Under the pieces are notes generated by a model that saw only the letters and a list, made by a program, of their open reading frames with translations, had not been told where the DNA came from and ran no database searches. Positions 38,453 through 49,880 of a DNA stretch of 64,000 nt are shown piece by piece. Source of the stretch: Nocardioides scoriae (GTDB lineage: Bacteria; Actinomycetota; Actinomycetes; Propionibacteriales; Nocardioidaceae); NCBI RefSeq assembly GCF_900104965.1, contig NZ_LT629757.1:1984001-2048000 (forward strand). The letters run 5' to 3'. Positions within the stretch are counted from its first letter, which is position 1; each line of letters starts with the position of its first letter. The position numbers were made by a program, and so were the translations under genes.

Positions 38453-39949
38453 ATGAGCACCGTCGTCGTCATCGGAGCCGGTCTCGCCGGGCTCGCCACC
38501 GCCTGCCACCTGGTCGGGAGCGGCCACGAGGTCGTCGTCGTCGAGCGCGAGACCATCCCCGGCGGCCGCGCCGGTCGGGTCGAGCGCGACGGCTACACCT
38601 TCGACACCGGGCCCACCGTGATGACGATGCCGGGCCTGCTCGGCGACGCCACCCGGGCTGCTGGCAGCGACCTGTCCGACGTCATCACCCTGCAGCAGCT
38701 CGACCCGGCGTACCGCGCGAAGTTCGCCGACGGCAGCGAGATCATGGTGCGCGCCGGTCACGAGGCGATGCGCGAGGAGATCGCCCGCACGAGCGGGAGC
38801 AAGGACGCCGCCGCGTTCGACCGCTTCGTCGCGTGGCTGGAGAAGCTGTACGACGTCGAGCTGCCCCACTTCATCGACCACAACTTCGACTCGCCGCTCG
38901 ACCTGCTCGCCTCCCCCGCCGCCGCCGCCAAGCTGGTGCGGCTCGGGGGCTTCGGCAAGCTCGGCCCCGCGATCGGGCGCCGCTTCGACGACGACCGGCT
39001 GCGCCGGCTGTTCACCTTCCAGGCGATGTACGCCGGCCTCCCGCCCAGCAGCGCGCTCAGCCTGTACGCCGTCATCACCTACATGGACTGCATCGAGGGC
39101 GTCTACTTCCCCGAGGGCGGCATGAGCGAGGTGCCGCGCTCCCTCGAGCGGGCCGCCACCCGCGCGGGCGTCGACGTGCGCTACGGCCAGACCGTGACCC
39201 GGCTGCTGCGCCGGCTCGACGGCGGCGTCGCCGGGGTCGAGATCGACGGCGGCGAGCAGGTCGCGGCCGACGCGGTCGTGTGCACGCTCGACCTGCCCGT
39301 CGCCTACCGCTGGCTGCTGCCCGACCTCAAGCCGCGCCGCGTCGTGCGCCGGGGCACCTACTCCCCCTCGGCCGTCGTGTGGCACGTCGGGGCCCGTGGG
39401 GGCGTCAGCGAGGCCACGAAGCACCACAACATCCACTTCGCCGACGCGTGGGACAGCGCCTTCGACTCGCTCATCAACAAGCACGAGCTGATGCCCGACC
39501 CGTCGCGCCTGGTGACGGTGCCCTCGCTGACCGACCCGTCCCTGGCCGCCCCCGGCGGCACCACGATGTACGTCCTGGAGCCGGTGCCCAACCTGTCGGG
39601 CACGATCGACTGGAAGCAGCAGCGCGGCCCGATGCGCGACTCGCTGCTGGCCTTCCTCGACCGTGAGGGCTACCCGACCGACATCGTCGCCGAGGAGCTG
39701 GTCGACCCGCTCGACTGGGAGCGGATGGGCATGGAGCAGGGCACGCCGTTCGCGCTGGCCCACACCTTCCGGCAGACCGGCCCCTTCCGCCCGGCCAACG
39801 TCGAGAAGCGGGTGCCGGGCCTGTTCTTCGCCGGCTCCGGCACCACGCCCGGCGTCGGGGTGCCGATGGTGCTGATCTCCGGCAAGCTGGCCGCCCGGAG
39901 GGTCACGGAGTTCCTGCCCTCGCCCCGTCGTGAGACCGTGGCGTCGTGA
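38453..39949 (+). CDS. crtI: Phytoene desaturase
   Basis: 498 residues. VVVIGAGLAGLATACHLVGSGHEVVVVER is the FAD dinucleotide fold, followed by GGRAGRVERDGYTFDTGPTVMTMP, a CrtI family signature, and C-terminal PGLFFAGSGTTPGVGVPMVLISGKLAA, the second FAD/carotenoid-binding motif. It carries out four desaturations of phytoene to lycopene in actinobacteria. ATG 38453 has CAGGAG 7 nt upstream. Its TGA overlaps the GTG of the next gene (GTGA at 39946). Confidence 0.95.
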   Translation: MSTVVVIGAGLAGLATACHLVGSGHEVVVVERETIPGGRAGRVERDGYTFDTGPTVMTMPGLLGDATRAAGSDLSDVITLQQLDPAYRAKFADGSEIMVRAGHEAMREEIARTSGSKDAAAFDRFVAWLEKLYDVELPHFIDHNFDSPLDLLASPAAAAKLVRLGGFGKLGPAIGRRFDDDRLRRLFTFQAMYAGLPPSSALSLYAVITYMDCIEGVYFPEGGMSEVPRSLERAATRAGVDVRYGQTVTRLLRRLDGGVAGVEIDGGEQVAADAVVCTLDLPVAYRWLLPDLKPRRVVRRGTYSPSAVVWHVGARGGVSEATKHHNIHFADAWDSAFDSLINKHELMPDPSRLVTVPSLTDPSLAAPGGTTMYVLEPVPNLSGTIDWKQQRGPMRDSLLAFLDREGYPTDIVAEELVDPLDWERMGMEQGTPFALAHTFRQTGPFRPANVEKRVPGLFFAGSGTTPGVGVPMVLISGKLAARRVTEFLPSPRRETVAS

Positions 39950-41817
39950 CGCTGACCGAGCCGATCCTGGAGCAGGGCTACCGCCGCGCCGCCGACCTGA
40001 CGCGGCGCCACGGCACGACGTACTTCTGGGGTGCCGCGCTGCTGCCCGCCGCGCAGCGCCGCCACGTGCACGCGGTCTACGCGCTGTGCCGGCTGGCCGA
40101 CGACATCGTCGACGACAGCTCCGCGCGCCGGGCCACCGTGGCCCAGACCCGGGCCGAGCTCTCGACCTTCCGCAGCGACTTCGAGCAGGCGCTCGCGACC
40201 GGGCGCAGCGTCGACCCGGTGCTCGCGGCCGTGGCCCGCACCGTCGAGGAGTGCGCGATCGACCCGGCGTGCTTCGACCGGTTCTTCGACGCGATGGCCC
40301 AGGACCTCGACACGGTGTCCTACCGCAGCTGGGAGGACCTGCTCGGCTACATGGACGGCTCGGCCGCCGTCATCGGCGAGATGATGCTGCCGGTGCTGCG
40401 ACCCGCGAGCCACGAGGCGTTCGCGCCCGCCCGCGCCCTCGGCCTGGCCTTCCAGCTCACCAACTTCCTGCGCGACGTCGCCGAGGACCTCGACCGCGGT
40501 CGGGTCTACCTGCCCCAGGAGGACCTCGAGCGCTTCGGTGCCGACCCCGCGGCGCGCACGGTCACCGACGACTGGCGCGCGCTGATGCGCTTCGAGATCG
40601 AGCGCAACCGCGAGCTCTACCGCGAGGCCGACGCCGGCCTGGCCCACCTGCAGGGCGCCGCCGAGCGCTGCGTGCGGACCGCGCGGGTGCTCTACTCCGG
40701 CATCCTCGACAAGATCGAGCAGGCCGACTACGACGTGTTCTCCAGCCGCGCCCGCATCCCCACCTGGCGCAAGGCCGGCACGGCCGCCCGCACGGTCGTC
40801 GCGCGCCGCCCGGCCGAACCCGGCACCGACCGCACCCCGGTGACGCTGTCGGACCGGATCCCGCTGCAGCTGCGCCGGATGCCGCCCCGCGACCAGCTCG
40901 AGCCGAGCTGGCGCGCCGCCTCGCCGAGGCGGATCCGCACGGCCCTCGACGCCGCCCTGGCCCAGGACCCCGGCGGCTGGTACGTCGTGGGCGCCAGCAG
41001 CGACCTTGGCGAGCGCTCCATCGTGCGCACCGTCGGCGGCCAGGAGGTCACCCTGTGGCGCTCCAGCACCGGCGTGGTCGCCGGTCCCGGCAGCTGCCCC
41101 CACCTCGGCGCGCTGCTCGACGACTGCGAGGTCCTCCACGACCAGCTGCACTGCCGGTGGCACGGCCTGGCGCTGCCCGCCGGGGGCGCCCACGGCTGGA
41201 CGCCGTACGCCGCCCACGACGACGGCGTCCTGCTCTGGGTCCGGCTGGCCACCCAGGGCGAGCAGTCCACCCCGCTCCCCCGGATCACCCGCCGCCCCGA
41301 CCCGCAGGCCTCCGTCGCGGCGGTGATCGAGGTGCCCGGCACCTGCGAGCCGCGCGACATCATCGCCAACCGGCTCGACCCGTGGCACGGCTCGTGGTTC
41401 CACCCCTACTCCTTCAGCCACCTCACCGTGGTCGAGGACCTCAGCGACGAGCACGTGCTGACCGTCGACGTCACCTTCCGCGTCAGCCGCACCTGGGGCG
41501 TCCCGGTGCGCGCGGAGTTCGCCTGCCCCGACGCCCGCACCATCGTCATGACCATCACCGAGGGCGAGGGCGCCGGCAGCGTGGTCGAGACCCACGCCAC
41601 GCCGCTCGGCCCCGACGCCGCCGGCCGCCCCCGCACGCTGATGACCGAGGCCACCATCGCCACCTCCGACCGCACCGGCTTCGCCGTGGCTCGCCACGCC
41701 GCACCGCTGCTCCGCCCGGCCATGCGCAAGGTCGCCCGCCGCCTGTGGGTCGACGACCTCACCTACGCCGAGCGCTCCTGGCTGCTGCGCTCCCGCGGCG
41801 AGCACTACGGCGTCTGA
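39946..41817 (+). CDS. crtB: Phytoene synthase fused to a Rieske-type oxygenase domain
   Basis: 623 residues in one frame. Residues 1-~275 are CrtB: HAVYALCRLADDIVDD with the first Asp motif (52-57) and LTNFLRDVAEDLDRGRVYLP with the second (~171-190); it joins two GGPP to phytoene. Residues ~300-623 are a Rieske protein (DUF5914-like): C384-x-H386 and C403-x2-H406 for the [2Fe-2S] cluster, then N475-x2-D478-x2-H481-x4-H486 for a mononuclear iron site, so an oxygenase. The linker contains GTGACG at 40840, where a +1 frame would give a GTGA stop/start as at the other junctions of this operon; fusion by a one-base indel, or a sequence error, must be considered. Confidence 0.9.
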   Translation: MTLTEPILEQGYRRAADLTRRHGTTYFWGAALLPAAQRRHVHAVYALCRLADDIVDDSSARRATVAQTRAELSTFRSDFEQALATGRSVDPVLAAVARTVEECAIDPACFDRFFDAMAQDLDTVSYRSWEDLLGYMDGSAAVIGEMMLPVLRPASHEAFAPARALGLAFQLTNFLRDVAEDLDRGRVYLPQEDLERFGADPAARTVTDDWRALMRFEIERNRELYREADAGLAHLQGAAERCVRTARVLYSGILDKIEQADYDVFSSRARIPTWRKAGTAARTVVARRPAEPGTDRTPVTLSDRIPLQLRRMPPRDQLEPSWRAASPRRIRTALDAALAQDPGGWYVVGASSDLGERSIVRTVGGQEVTLWRSSTGVVAGPGSCPHLGALLDDCEVLHDQLHCRWHGLALPAGGAHGWTPYAAHDDGVLLWVRLATQGEQSTPLPRITRRPDPQASVAAVIEVPGTCEPRDIIANRLDPWHGSWFHPYSFSHLTVVEDLSDEHVLTVDVTFRVSRTWGVPVRAEFACPDARTIVMTITEGEGAGSVVETHATPLGPDAAGRPRTLMTEATIATSDRTGFAVARHAAPLLRPAMRKVARRLWVDDLTYAERSWLLRSRGEHYGV

Positions 41818-41821
41818 CGCT

Positions 41822-42126
41822 TCGGTCCCTGAGGCAGGACGACGTCCTGTCTCGACGGGCCCCAGGCACGAGCAGCCCTTCGAGACGGTCGCCAGAGCGA
41901 CCTCCTCAGGGACCGAGGAGCGCGGCGTCGGTCCCTGAGGAAGGACGGAGTCCTGTCTCGAAGGGCCCGAGCACGAGCAACCCTTCGAGACGGTCGCCAG
42001 AGCGACCTCCTCAGGGACCGAGGAGCGCGGCGTCGGTCCCTGAGGAAGGACGGAGTCCTGTCTCGAAGGGCCCGAGCACGAGCAGCCCTTCGAGACGGTC
42101 GCCAGAGCGACCTCCTCAGGGACCGA
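41822..42126. repeat. Three tandem copies of a ~105-bp palindromic repeat
   Basis: Copies start at 41822, 41928 and 42033 (spacing 106 and 105; the third is cut to ~94). Each begins TCGGTCCCTGAGG and ends CCTCAGGGACCGA, an inverted repeat, with an internal GTCTCGA-AGGGCCC / CCCTTCGAGAC pair. Copies 2 and 3 are nearly identical. The array fills the 330-bp gap between the convergent carotenoid operons and could terminate both. It belongs to the same family as 1873-1957. Confidence 0.85.
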
Positions 42127-42147
42127 AGCGGCGGCGGGGCGACCTCC

Positions 42148-43689
42148 TCAGCCCACGAGCCGCCGGAGCAGCGGGACCACCCGGTGCCGGTGGCGCATCG
42201 GGACCGTCCAGACGCCGTGGCCGGCGAGGTCCCACCGGGCGAGCAGCTGGTCGGCGGCCTGGAAGCCGGTCGTCGCGGCGCGCTCCATGAGGGCGACGGG
42301 CAGCTCGCAGCGGACGCCGTCGCCGGCGAGCACCACCCGCGGGTCGGGGGTGACCACGCCGGGGCGACCGGCCCACGGCTCGGTCCCGACGAGCGGGCAG
42401 TCGTCGCGCCACAGCCACTCGTCGTGCACGACCTGCGCCCCCGCGAGCTCGGGGTGGAGGACCAGCAGCTCGCGCCACAGCGTGCGGCGCAGGGCGGCCT
42501 GGTCGGAGGCCGCGTCGACGGCGTACGCGTGCAGCTCCACGACCGAGCCCCGGTGGCGGGCCGACCACGCGGCGGCACCGTGCTCGAGGCCCTCGAGGAC
42601 CGAGACGTTGTCGAGCGGGCCGAAGCCGCTGGTGGCGCGGAACGGGGCGGCGCCGGGGGCGACCTCGCGGTCCAGCCACAGCCGCCACACCGCGAACGGC
42701 GGGGCGGAGCGGCCGGCGGCCACCGAGCGCCGCCACGGGTGGTCGCCCAGCGACGGCGAGGAGGCCACCAGCCGCTGCAGCGGACCGCGGTCGGTGGCGA
42801 GCACCACGCCGTCCACCACGGTCGGGCCCTCGTCGGTCAGCACCGTCAGCCGGTCGTCCTCGCCGGACTCGACCGACTCCGCGGTGGTCCCGGTGCGCAC
42901 GTCGACCCCCTGCTCGGCGAGCCGCCGCGCGAGCGGGCCCCACAGCGAGGTCTCGTAGTCGTCGACCGGCACGTCGAACAGCAGGCCCTCGGCCGAGCCC
43001 AGGAAGTAGGAGTGGAACATCGCGACCAGCTCGCCGGCCGAGAACTCCCGGGCGTCGGCGAAGAAGCTGCGCGCGAAGACCTCCAGCGCCAGGTGGCGCG
43101 CCTGGTCGGGGAAGCGCAGCCGGTCGAGGAAGTCGGCCGCGCTGACGCCGTCGTGGTCGGTGAAGGTCCGCGGGAAGTCGACGTCGAGCAGCCCCATCGC
43201 CGCGCCCACGTCGACGGAGGCGAGGTCGCGCAGCCGGAAGGTCGGCGAGCGCAGCACGAACGAGATGATGTTGAGCGGCGGCGTGCGGGCGATGCCGGTG
43301 AAGGAGTCGGTCGGGCCGCCCTTGAGGCTGAGCGGGTAGTCCTCGACCGCCCGGAGCCGCTCCAGCGCCGGGTCGGTGCGGCGCAGCAGCGAGCGCAGGT
43401 TGTAGTACTGCCGGAAGAAGGCGTGGAACCCGCGGCTCATCGTGGTCGTCTCGCCGTCGACCCCCACCGGCCACGACGACACCCGGCCTCCCAGGCGCGT
43501 CTCGCGCTCCAGCAGGGTCACCCGCACGCCGCGCTCGGCCAGCGCCGTCGCCGCGGTCAGGCCCGCGATGCCGCCGCCGACCACCGCGACGTGGTGGGCG
43601 CCCCCGTCGTCGGACCGACCGGGCTGCGGCGGGTGCCACACCGCCTGCCGGTCGCGCCCGGGCCTCCAGCCGTCGCGGGAGCCGCTCAT
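42148..43689 (-). CDS. crtU: CrtU-like carotenoid desaturase/methyl-shift enzyme (aromatic ring formation)
   Basis: 513 residues, FAD-dependent. After ~30 residues comes VAVVGGGIAGLTAATALAERG (GGGIAG 38-43), then GETTTMSRGFHAFFRQYYNLRSLL, the signature of isorenieratene synthases; C-terminal RVVLAGDGVRCELPVALMERA binds FAD. CrtU turns the beta-ionone rings of beta-carotene into aromatic phi-rings by desaturation and methyl migration. It is the last gene of the leftward operon and overlaps the methyltransferase by ATGA. A generic phytoene-desaturase-like oxidase is the alternative reading. Confidence 0.82.
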   Translation of the reverse strand: MSGSRDGWRPGRDRQAVWHPPQPGRSDDGGAHHVAVVGGGIAGLTAATALAERGVRVTLLERETRLGGRVSSWPVGVDGETTTMSRGFHAFFRQYYNLRSLLRRTDPALERLRAVEDYPLSLKGGPTDSFTGIARTPPLNIISFVLRSPTFRLRDLASVDVGAAMGLLDVDFPRTFTDHDGVSAADFLDRLRFPDQARHLALEVFARSFFADAREFSAGELVAMFHSYFLGSAEGLLFDVPVDDYETSLWGPLARRLAEQGVDVRTGTTAESVESGEDDRLTVLTDEGPTVVDGVVLATDRGPLQRLVASSPSLGDHPWRRSVAAGRSAPPFAVWRLWLDREVAPGAAPFRATSGFGPLDNVSVLEGLEHGAAAWSARHRGSVVELHAYAVDAASDQAALRRTLWRELLVLHPELAGAQVVHDEWLWRDDCPLVGTEPWAGRPGVVTPDPRVVLAGDGVRCELPVALMERAATTGFQAADQLLARWDLAGHGVWTVPMRHRHRVVPLLRRLVG

Positions 43690-44450
43690 CGCGGCGTACG
43701 GCCCAGGAAGGTGTGGAGCACGCCGCGCTGCCAGCCGCCGAAGCTGCGGCTGCGCACGTCGACCAGGCCGGCGGCCACCATCCGGCTGCGCAGCTCGCGG
43801 GTGCCGTCCATGTCCACGACGCTGCGCCACAGGTAGCGGTAGATCGGGCTGCGGGGGGCGGTCAGCAGGCCCAGCGGCACCACGACGCCCCACGACACGG
43901 CGTCCCACACCCGGCGACCGACGCGGCTCTCCTTGACGCTGTACTCGTGGATGACCACGGCCCCGCCGGGCACCAGCAGCCGCACGATGCCGGCCAGCAG
44001 CTCGTCGCGCCGGTCCACGTTGCGCACGAGGTACGCCGCGAACACGCCGTCCAGCACGCCGTCGCCGGCCAGGTGGGCGCGGTCCCAGGTGCTGGGGTCG
44101 AGCTGCTCGGCGTCGTCCTGCGCGAAGTGCACCTGGCCCTGCCAGGACTTGCGGCGGGCCTGCTCCAGCATGCCGGCCGAGCCGTCCACGCCGATGATCT
44201 CGTAGTCCAGCCCGGCGGCGACGAGCGCCCGCTCCAGGGCCCGGGTCGAGGCGCCGGAGCCGCAGCCCAGGTCGGCCACCCGCACGGGACGGCCGGCGGG
44301 GCGGGGCAGCTGGGAGACCAGCACGTCGGCCGAGGCGCGCAGCTGGGAGTGGTAGCCGGGGTTGAGAGCCACCATCAGGTCGTACGTCGGCGCGACCTCG
44401 TCGAAGGCGGCGGGCACGCTCGCGGCGTGCGGGGTGGTGGCGGTGGTCAT
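43686..44450 (-). CDS. SAM-dependent methyltransferase (CrtT-like) in the carotenoid operon
   Basis: 254 residues. VRVADLGCGSGASTRALERAL is motif I (E/DxGxGxG), IIGVDGSAGMLEQARRK motif II, with VHFAQDDAEQL and LVPGGAVVIHEYS after. The fold is of the UbiE/class I type. In Streptomyces clusters a methyltransferase named crtT lies between crtY and crtU, as here between crtYd and crtU; its exact substrate is not settled. Both ends overlap neighbours by ATGA, so it is part of the operon. ATG 44450 fits this coupling. Confidence 0.82.
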   Translation of the reverse strand: MTTATTPHAASVPAAFDEVAPTYDLMVALNPGYHSQLRASADVLVSQLPRPAGRPVRVADLGCGSGASTRALERALVAAGLDYEIIGVDGSAGMLEQARRKSWQGQVHFAQDDAEQLDPSTWDRAHLAGDGVLDGVFAAYLVRNVDRRDELLAGIVRLLVPGGAVVIHEYSVKESRVGRRVWDAVSWGVVVPLGLLTAPRSPIYRYLWRSVVDMDGTRELRSRMVAAGLVDVRSRSFGGWQRGVLHTFLGRTPR

Positions 44451-44797
44451 CGGGTCCTCTCGGCGGACGCGTCGGGGGCGGGCGTGCGGGGGGTGCGGGT
44501 GGGTCCGGCGCGCAGCCAGAGCAGCATCGTCAGCGTCACCATCGAGAAGCCGAAGGCGAAGTCCTCGACGGGGATGTCCCACGGGACCCGGACTCCGGTC
44601 ATCTCCGACTCGGCGTAGAGCACGATCGGGTCGCGCAGCTTGGTCAGCCAGCCGTCGACGGGGACCTGGAAGCCGAGCACGATCGCCATCGCCAGCCAGT
44701 ACTGCAGCTGGCGGAAGATCCCGGTGCGCAGCCACAGCAGCTCGAGGGCGACCACGACCACCACGGACGCGACGGCGAACACGGTGTACTCCGGCAT
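44447..44797 (-). CDS. crtYd: Lycopene cyclase subunit CrtYd
   Basis: 116 residues, three hydrophobic helices. MPEYTVFAVASVVVVVALEL leads to LGFQVPVDGWLTK and the PxE-type motif IPVEDFAFGF characteristic of the heterodimeric CrtYc/CrtYd lycopene cyclases. With CrtYc it converts lycopene to beta-carotene (or gamma-carotene). ATG 44797 overlaps the crtYc stop by one base (TGATG) and its own stop overlaps the methyltransferase ATG. Confidence 0.88.
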   Translation of the reverse strand: MPEYTVFAVASVVVVVALELLWLRTGIFRQLQYWLAMAIVLGFQVPVDGWLTKLRDPIVLYAESEMTGVRVPWDIPVEDFAFGFSMVTLTMLLWLRAGPTRTPRTPAPDASAERTR

Positions 44798-45153
44798 CAG
44801 GCGTCCTGCTGCCGGGTGGCGCGGTCGCTGGTGCGCGCGCGCAGGTGGGCCAGGACGTTGCCGACGGCCTCGTAGGTCAGCAGGCCGCAGATCGGGATGA
44901 CCACGAAGAAGACGAGCTCCTCCAGCGGCATCGCGAACGGCAGCAGGATCCCGGTCGTCCAGCGCTCGCTGTAGTCCCAGGTGCCGCGGGCGATCGCCAC
45001 GACGTCCCAGACGCTGTAGACGACGACCACCGGCAGCAGCGCGAGCAGCAGACGGCGGGGTGCCCGCCACACCCGTGCCCCGAGGACGAGCTCGAGGGGC
45101 AGCGTGAGCAGAAGGCACCCGGCCATCAGCAGGAGGTACTGGTACTGGTCCAC
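44797..45153 (-). CDS. crtYc: Lycopene cyclase subunit CrtYc
   Basis: 118 residues, three helices. DQYQYLLLMAGCLLLTLPLELVLG, then VVVYSVWDVVAIARGTWDY and MPLEELVFFVVIPICGLLTYEA with the PLEEL motif of the family. First gene of the leftward carotenoid operon. Two GTG codons lie side by side (45156 and 45153); I prefer 45153 because it is 7 nt from the -10 box TAGTCT (45161-45166), while 45156 would be 4 nt. A terminator for the cox operon lies just upstream. Confidence 0.88.
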   Translation of the reverse strand: MDQYQYLLLMAGCLLLTLPLELVLGARVWRAPRRLLLALLPVVVVYSVWDVVAIARGTWDYSERWTTGILLPFAMPLEELVFFVVIPICGLLTYEAVGNVLAHLRARTSDRATRQQDA

Positions 45154-45170
45154 CACGCACAGACTAGGAG

Positions 45171-45193
45171 GCGGGTGGTCAGCGACCACCCGC
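45171..45193 (-). terminator. Terminator of the cox-type operon
   Basis: Perfect 10-bp stem GCGGGTGGTC / GACCACCCGC with a 3-nt AGC loop, 19 bp after the coxG stop on the minus strand and just 4 bp upstream of the crtYc -10 box. Confidence 0.75.
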
Positions 45194-45211
45194 CCCCGTG
45201 TCCGGGCTCCG

Positions 45212-45949
45212 CTAGGAGCGCCGGCCCAGCAGTCGGAGCAGCACGACCACCACGAGCAGCGCGCCGAGGCCCTGCTTCCAGTAGCCCTTGATCAGCACCG
45301 GCAGCACCGTCGCGCCCAGGTCGAGCGCGTCGTCGTTGCCGGCCGACGAGGGCCGCGAGGCACCCGCCGAGGCGCCGGTCGGTGCCGACCGCAGCGGCGT
45401 CGTGGTGCCGGCCGCCCCCGAGGCCCCGGCGGGTGTCGCCGGTGCCGGCTCGGACGCGGCAGCCGCGCCGGCGGCCGCCTCGGGCTCGTCGACAGGCGCC
45501 TCGGGGGCGCCCACCTTCTGCTCGAGGCAGGCGGTGAACTGGCCGAGCAGCTTGTCGCTCACGTCCTGGATGACGCCGCGGCCGAACTGCGCCGGCTTGC
45601 CGGTGATGGCCAGGTCGGTCTCCACCGTCACCTTGGTGTTGCCGCTCCCCTCGTCGGTGAGCTGGGCGACCACGTCGGCGCCGGCGGTGCCGTTGCCGCG
45701 CTTGTCCTTGCCCTTGGCCTCGATCACCATCCGGTGGGCCTGCTCGTCCTTCTCCTTGAAGGTGCCGGTGCCGGAGTAGACGAGGGCGATCGGTCCGAGC
45801 TTGACCTTGACGGTGCCCTGGAAGGTGTCGCCCTCCACCGAGGTCACCTGCGCGCCGGGGAAGCACTCCCCGACCGAGGCGATGTCGTTGAAGGCGGCCC
45901 AGGTCTCGTCCAGGGTCGCCGGGACCGTGAACTCGTGCTTGAGCTCCAT
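45212..45949 (-). CDS. coxG: CoxG-like SRPBCC protein with C-terminal membrane anchor
   Basis: 245 residues. Residues 1-~150 are an SRPBCC/CoxG domain (MELKHEFTVPATLDETWAAFNDIASVGECFPGA, FTACLEQKVG). A low-complexity Ala/Pro/Ser/Thr linker of ~55 residues follows, then a C-terminal hydrophobic helix (QGLGALLVVVVLLRLLG) ending in RRS. CoxG tethers the molybdenum CO dehydrogenase of Oligotropha to the membrane; the same role is likely here. ATG 45949 overlaps the FAD-subunit stop by one base. It is the last gene of the operon. Confidence 0.87.
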   Translation of the reverse strand: MELKHEFTVPATLDETWAAFNDIASVGECFPGAQVTSVEGDTFQGTVKVKLGPIALVYSGTGTFKEKDEQAHRMVIEAKGKDKRGNGTAGADVVAQLTDEGSGNTKVTVETDLAITGKPAQFGRGVIQDVSDKLLGQFTACLEQKVGAPEAPVDEPEAAAGAAAASEPAPATPAGASGAAGTTTPLRSAPTGASAGASRPSSAGNDDALDLGATVLPVLIKGYWKQGLGALLVVVVLLRLLGRRS

Positions 45950-46799
45950 CAGCCGGCCGCCGCCTTGAGCACGGCGCGACGGGTCAGCACCGTCGCGAGG
46001 TGCTTGCGGTACGCCGAGTCGCCGTTGAGGTCCGAGGGCGGGTTGGTGCCCTCCGCGACGAGGTCGCACGCCGCGCGCACGCCCTCCTCGGTCGCCGGCT
46101 GGCCGACCAGGGCCTGCTCCGCGGCGGTCGCCCGCAGCGGGGTGTTGCCCATGTTGACCAGGCCGATGCGGGCCTCGCTGATGGTGCCGCCGTCGGTCCT
46201 GACGGCGGCGGCGATCGAGACGATCGGCCACTGGTGGGCCACCCGCACGAACTTCTCGTAGTGGGTGCCCCAGCCGTCGTGCTTGGCGAAGCGGATCTCG
46301 GTCAGCAGCTCGTCCTCGCCCACCGCCGTGGTGAACAGGTCCTCGAAGAACTCCGTGGCCCTGACGGTGCGCTCGCCGCCGGGCCCGGCGATGACCAGGT
46401 CGGCCTCGAGCGCGATGGTCGGGGCCCCGCAGTCGCCCGCCGGGTCGGCGTGCACGAGCGCGCCGCCCAGGGTGCCGCGGTGGCGGATCTGGGCGTCGGC
46501 GACCTCGGTGATGGCCTGGTGCAGCAGGGTGAGGCTCTGCTTGACCGAGGCGTTGCCCAGGATCTCGTAGTACGGCGCCATCGCCCCGATGACGATCGTG
46601 TCGCCCTCGTCGCGGATCTCGCGGAGCCGGTCGATCTTGCCGAGGTCGATGATCACCTCCGGCGCGTTGAGCCGCATCCGGAGCACCGGGAGCAGCGACT
46701 GGCCGCCGGCCAGGATCTTGGCGTCGTCGCCGTGCTGGGTCAGCGCGGCGAGCGCCTCCTCGACGGAGGTCGGGGCGAGGTAGTCGAACTGGGCCGGGA

Positions 46800-46803
<4 letters not shown>
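45949..46803 (-). CDS. coxM: FAD-binding medium subunit of a molybdenum hydroxylase
   Basis: 284 residues. PAQFDYLAPTSVEEALAAL, the FAD loop AKILAGGQSLLPVLRMRL, then IRHRGTLGGALVHADPAGD with the second FAD motif TxGG are signatures of CoxM/CutM-type subunits of the xanthine dehydrogenase family. It passes electrons from the [2Fe-2S] subunit to the acceptor. GTG 46803 overlaps the large-subunit stop (GTGA). Substrate is set by the large subunit, so the cox label only describes type. Confidence 0.92.
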
Positions 46804-49304
<2,501 letters not shown>

Positions 49305-49305
49305 C

Positions 49306-49776
<471 letters not shown>

Positions 49777-49868
49777 GTTCGCAACTACTCCTCGGGACAG
49801 GTGAGCACAGTCGTCGTGTGACGCTCGCCACGCTAGGTCTGCGTGGTTGGACAAAGGTTGGTGGCCGG

Positions 49869-49874
49869 TACCCT
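49869..49874 (+). promoter_or_regulatory. -10 box TACCCT for dapD
   Basis: TACCCT, 6-nt gap, then ATG 49881; no Shine-Dalgarno. A leaderless start in the 104-bp gap shared with the divergent coxS. Confidence 0.55.
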
Positions 49875-49880
49875 CGCCGC

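Noticed and set aside
41822-42126. Insertion sequence remnant
   Set aside because: No transposase fragment in any frame; the structure is three direct copies of a palindromic unit, so it is annotated as repeat only.
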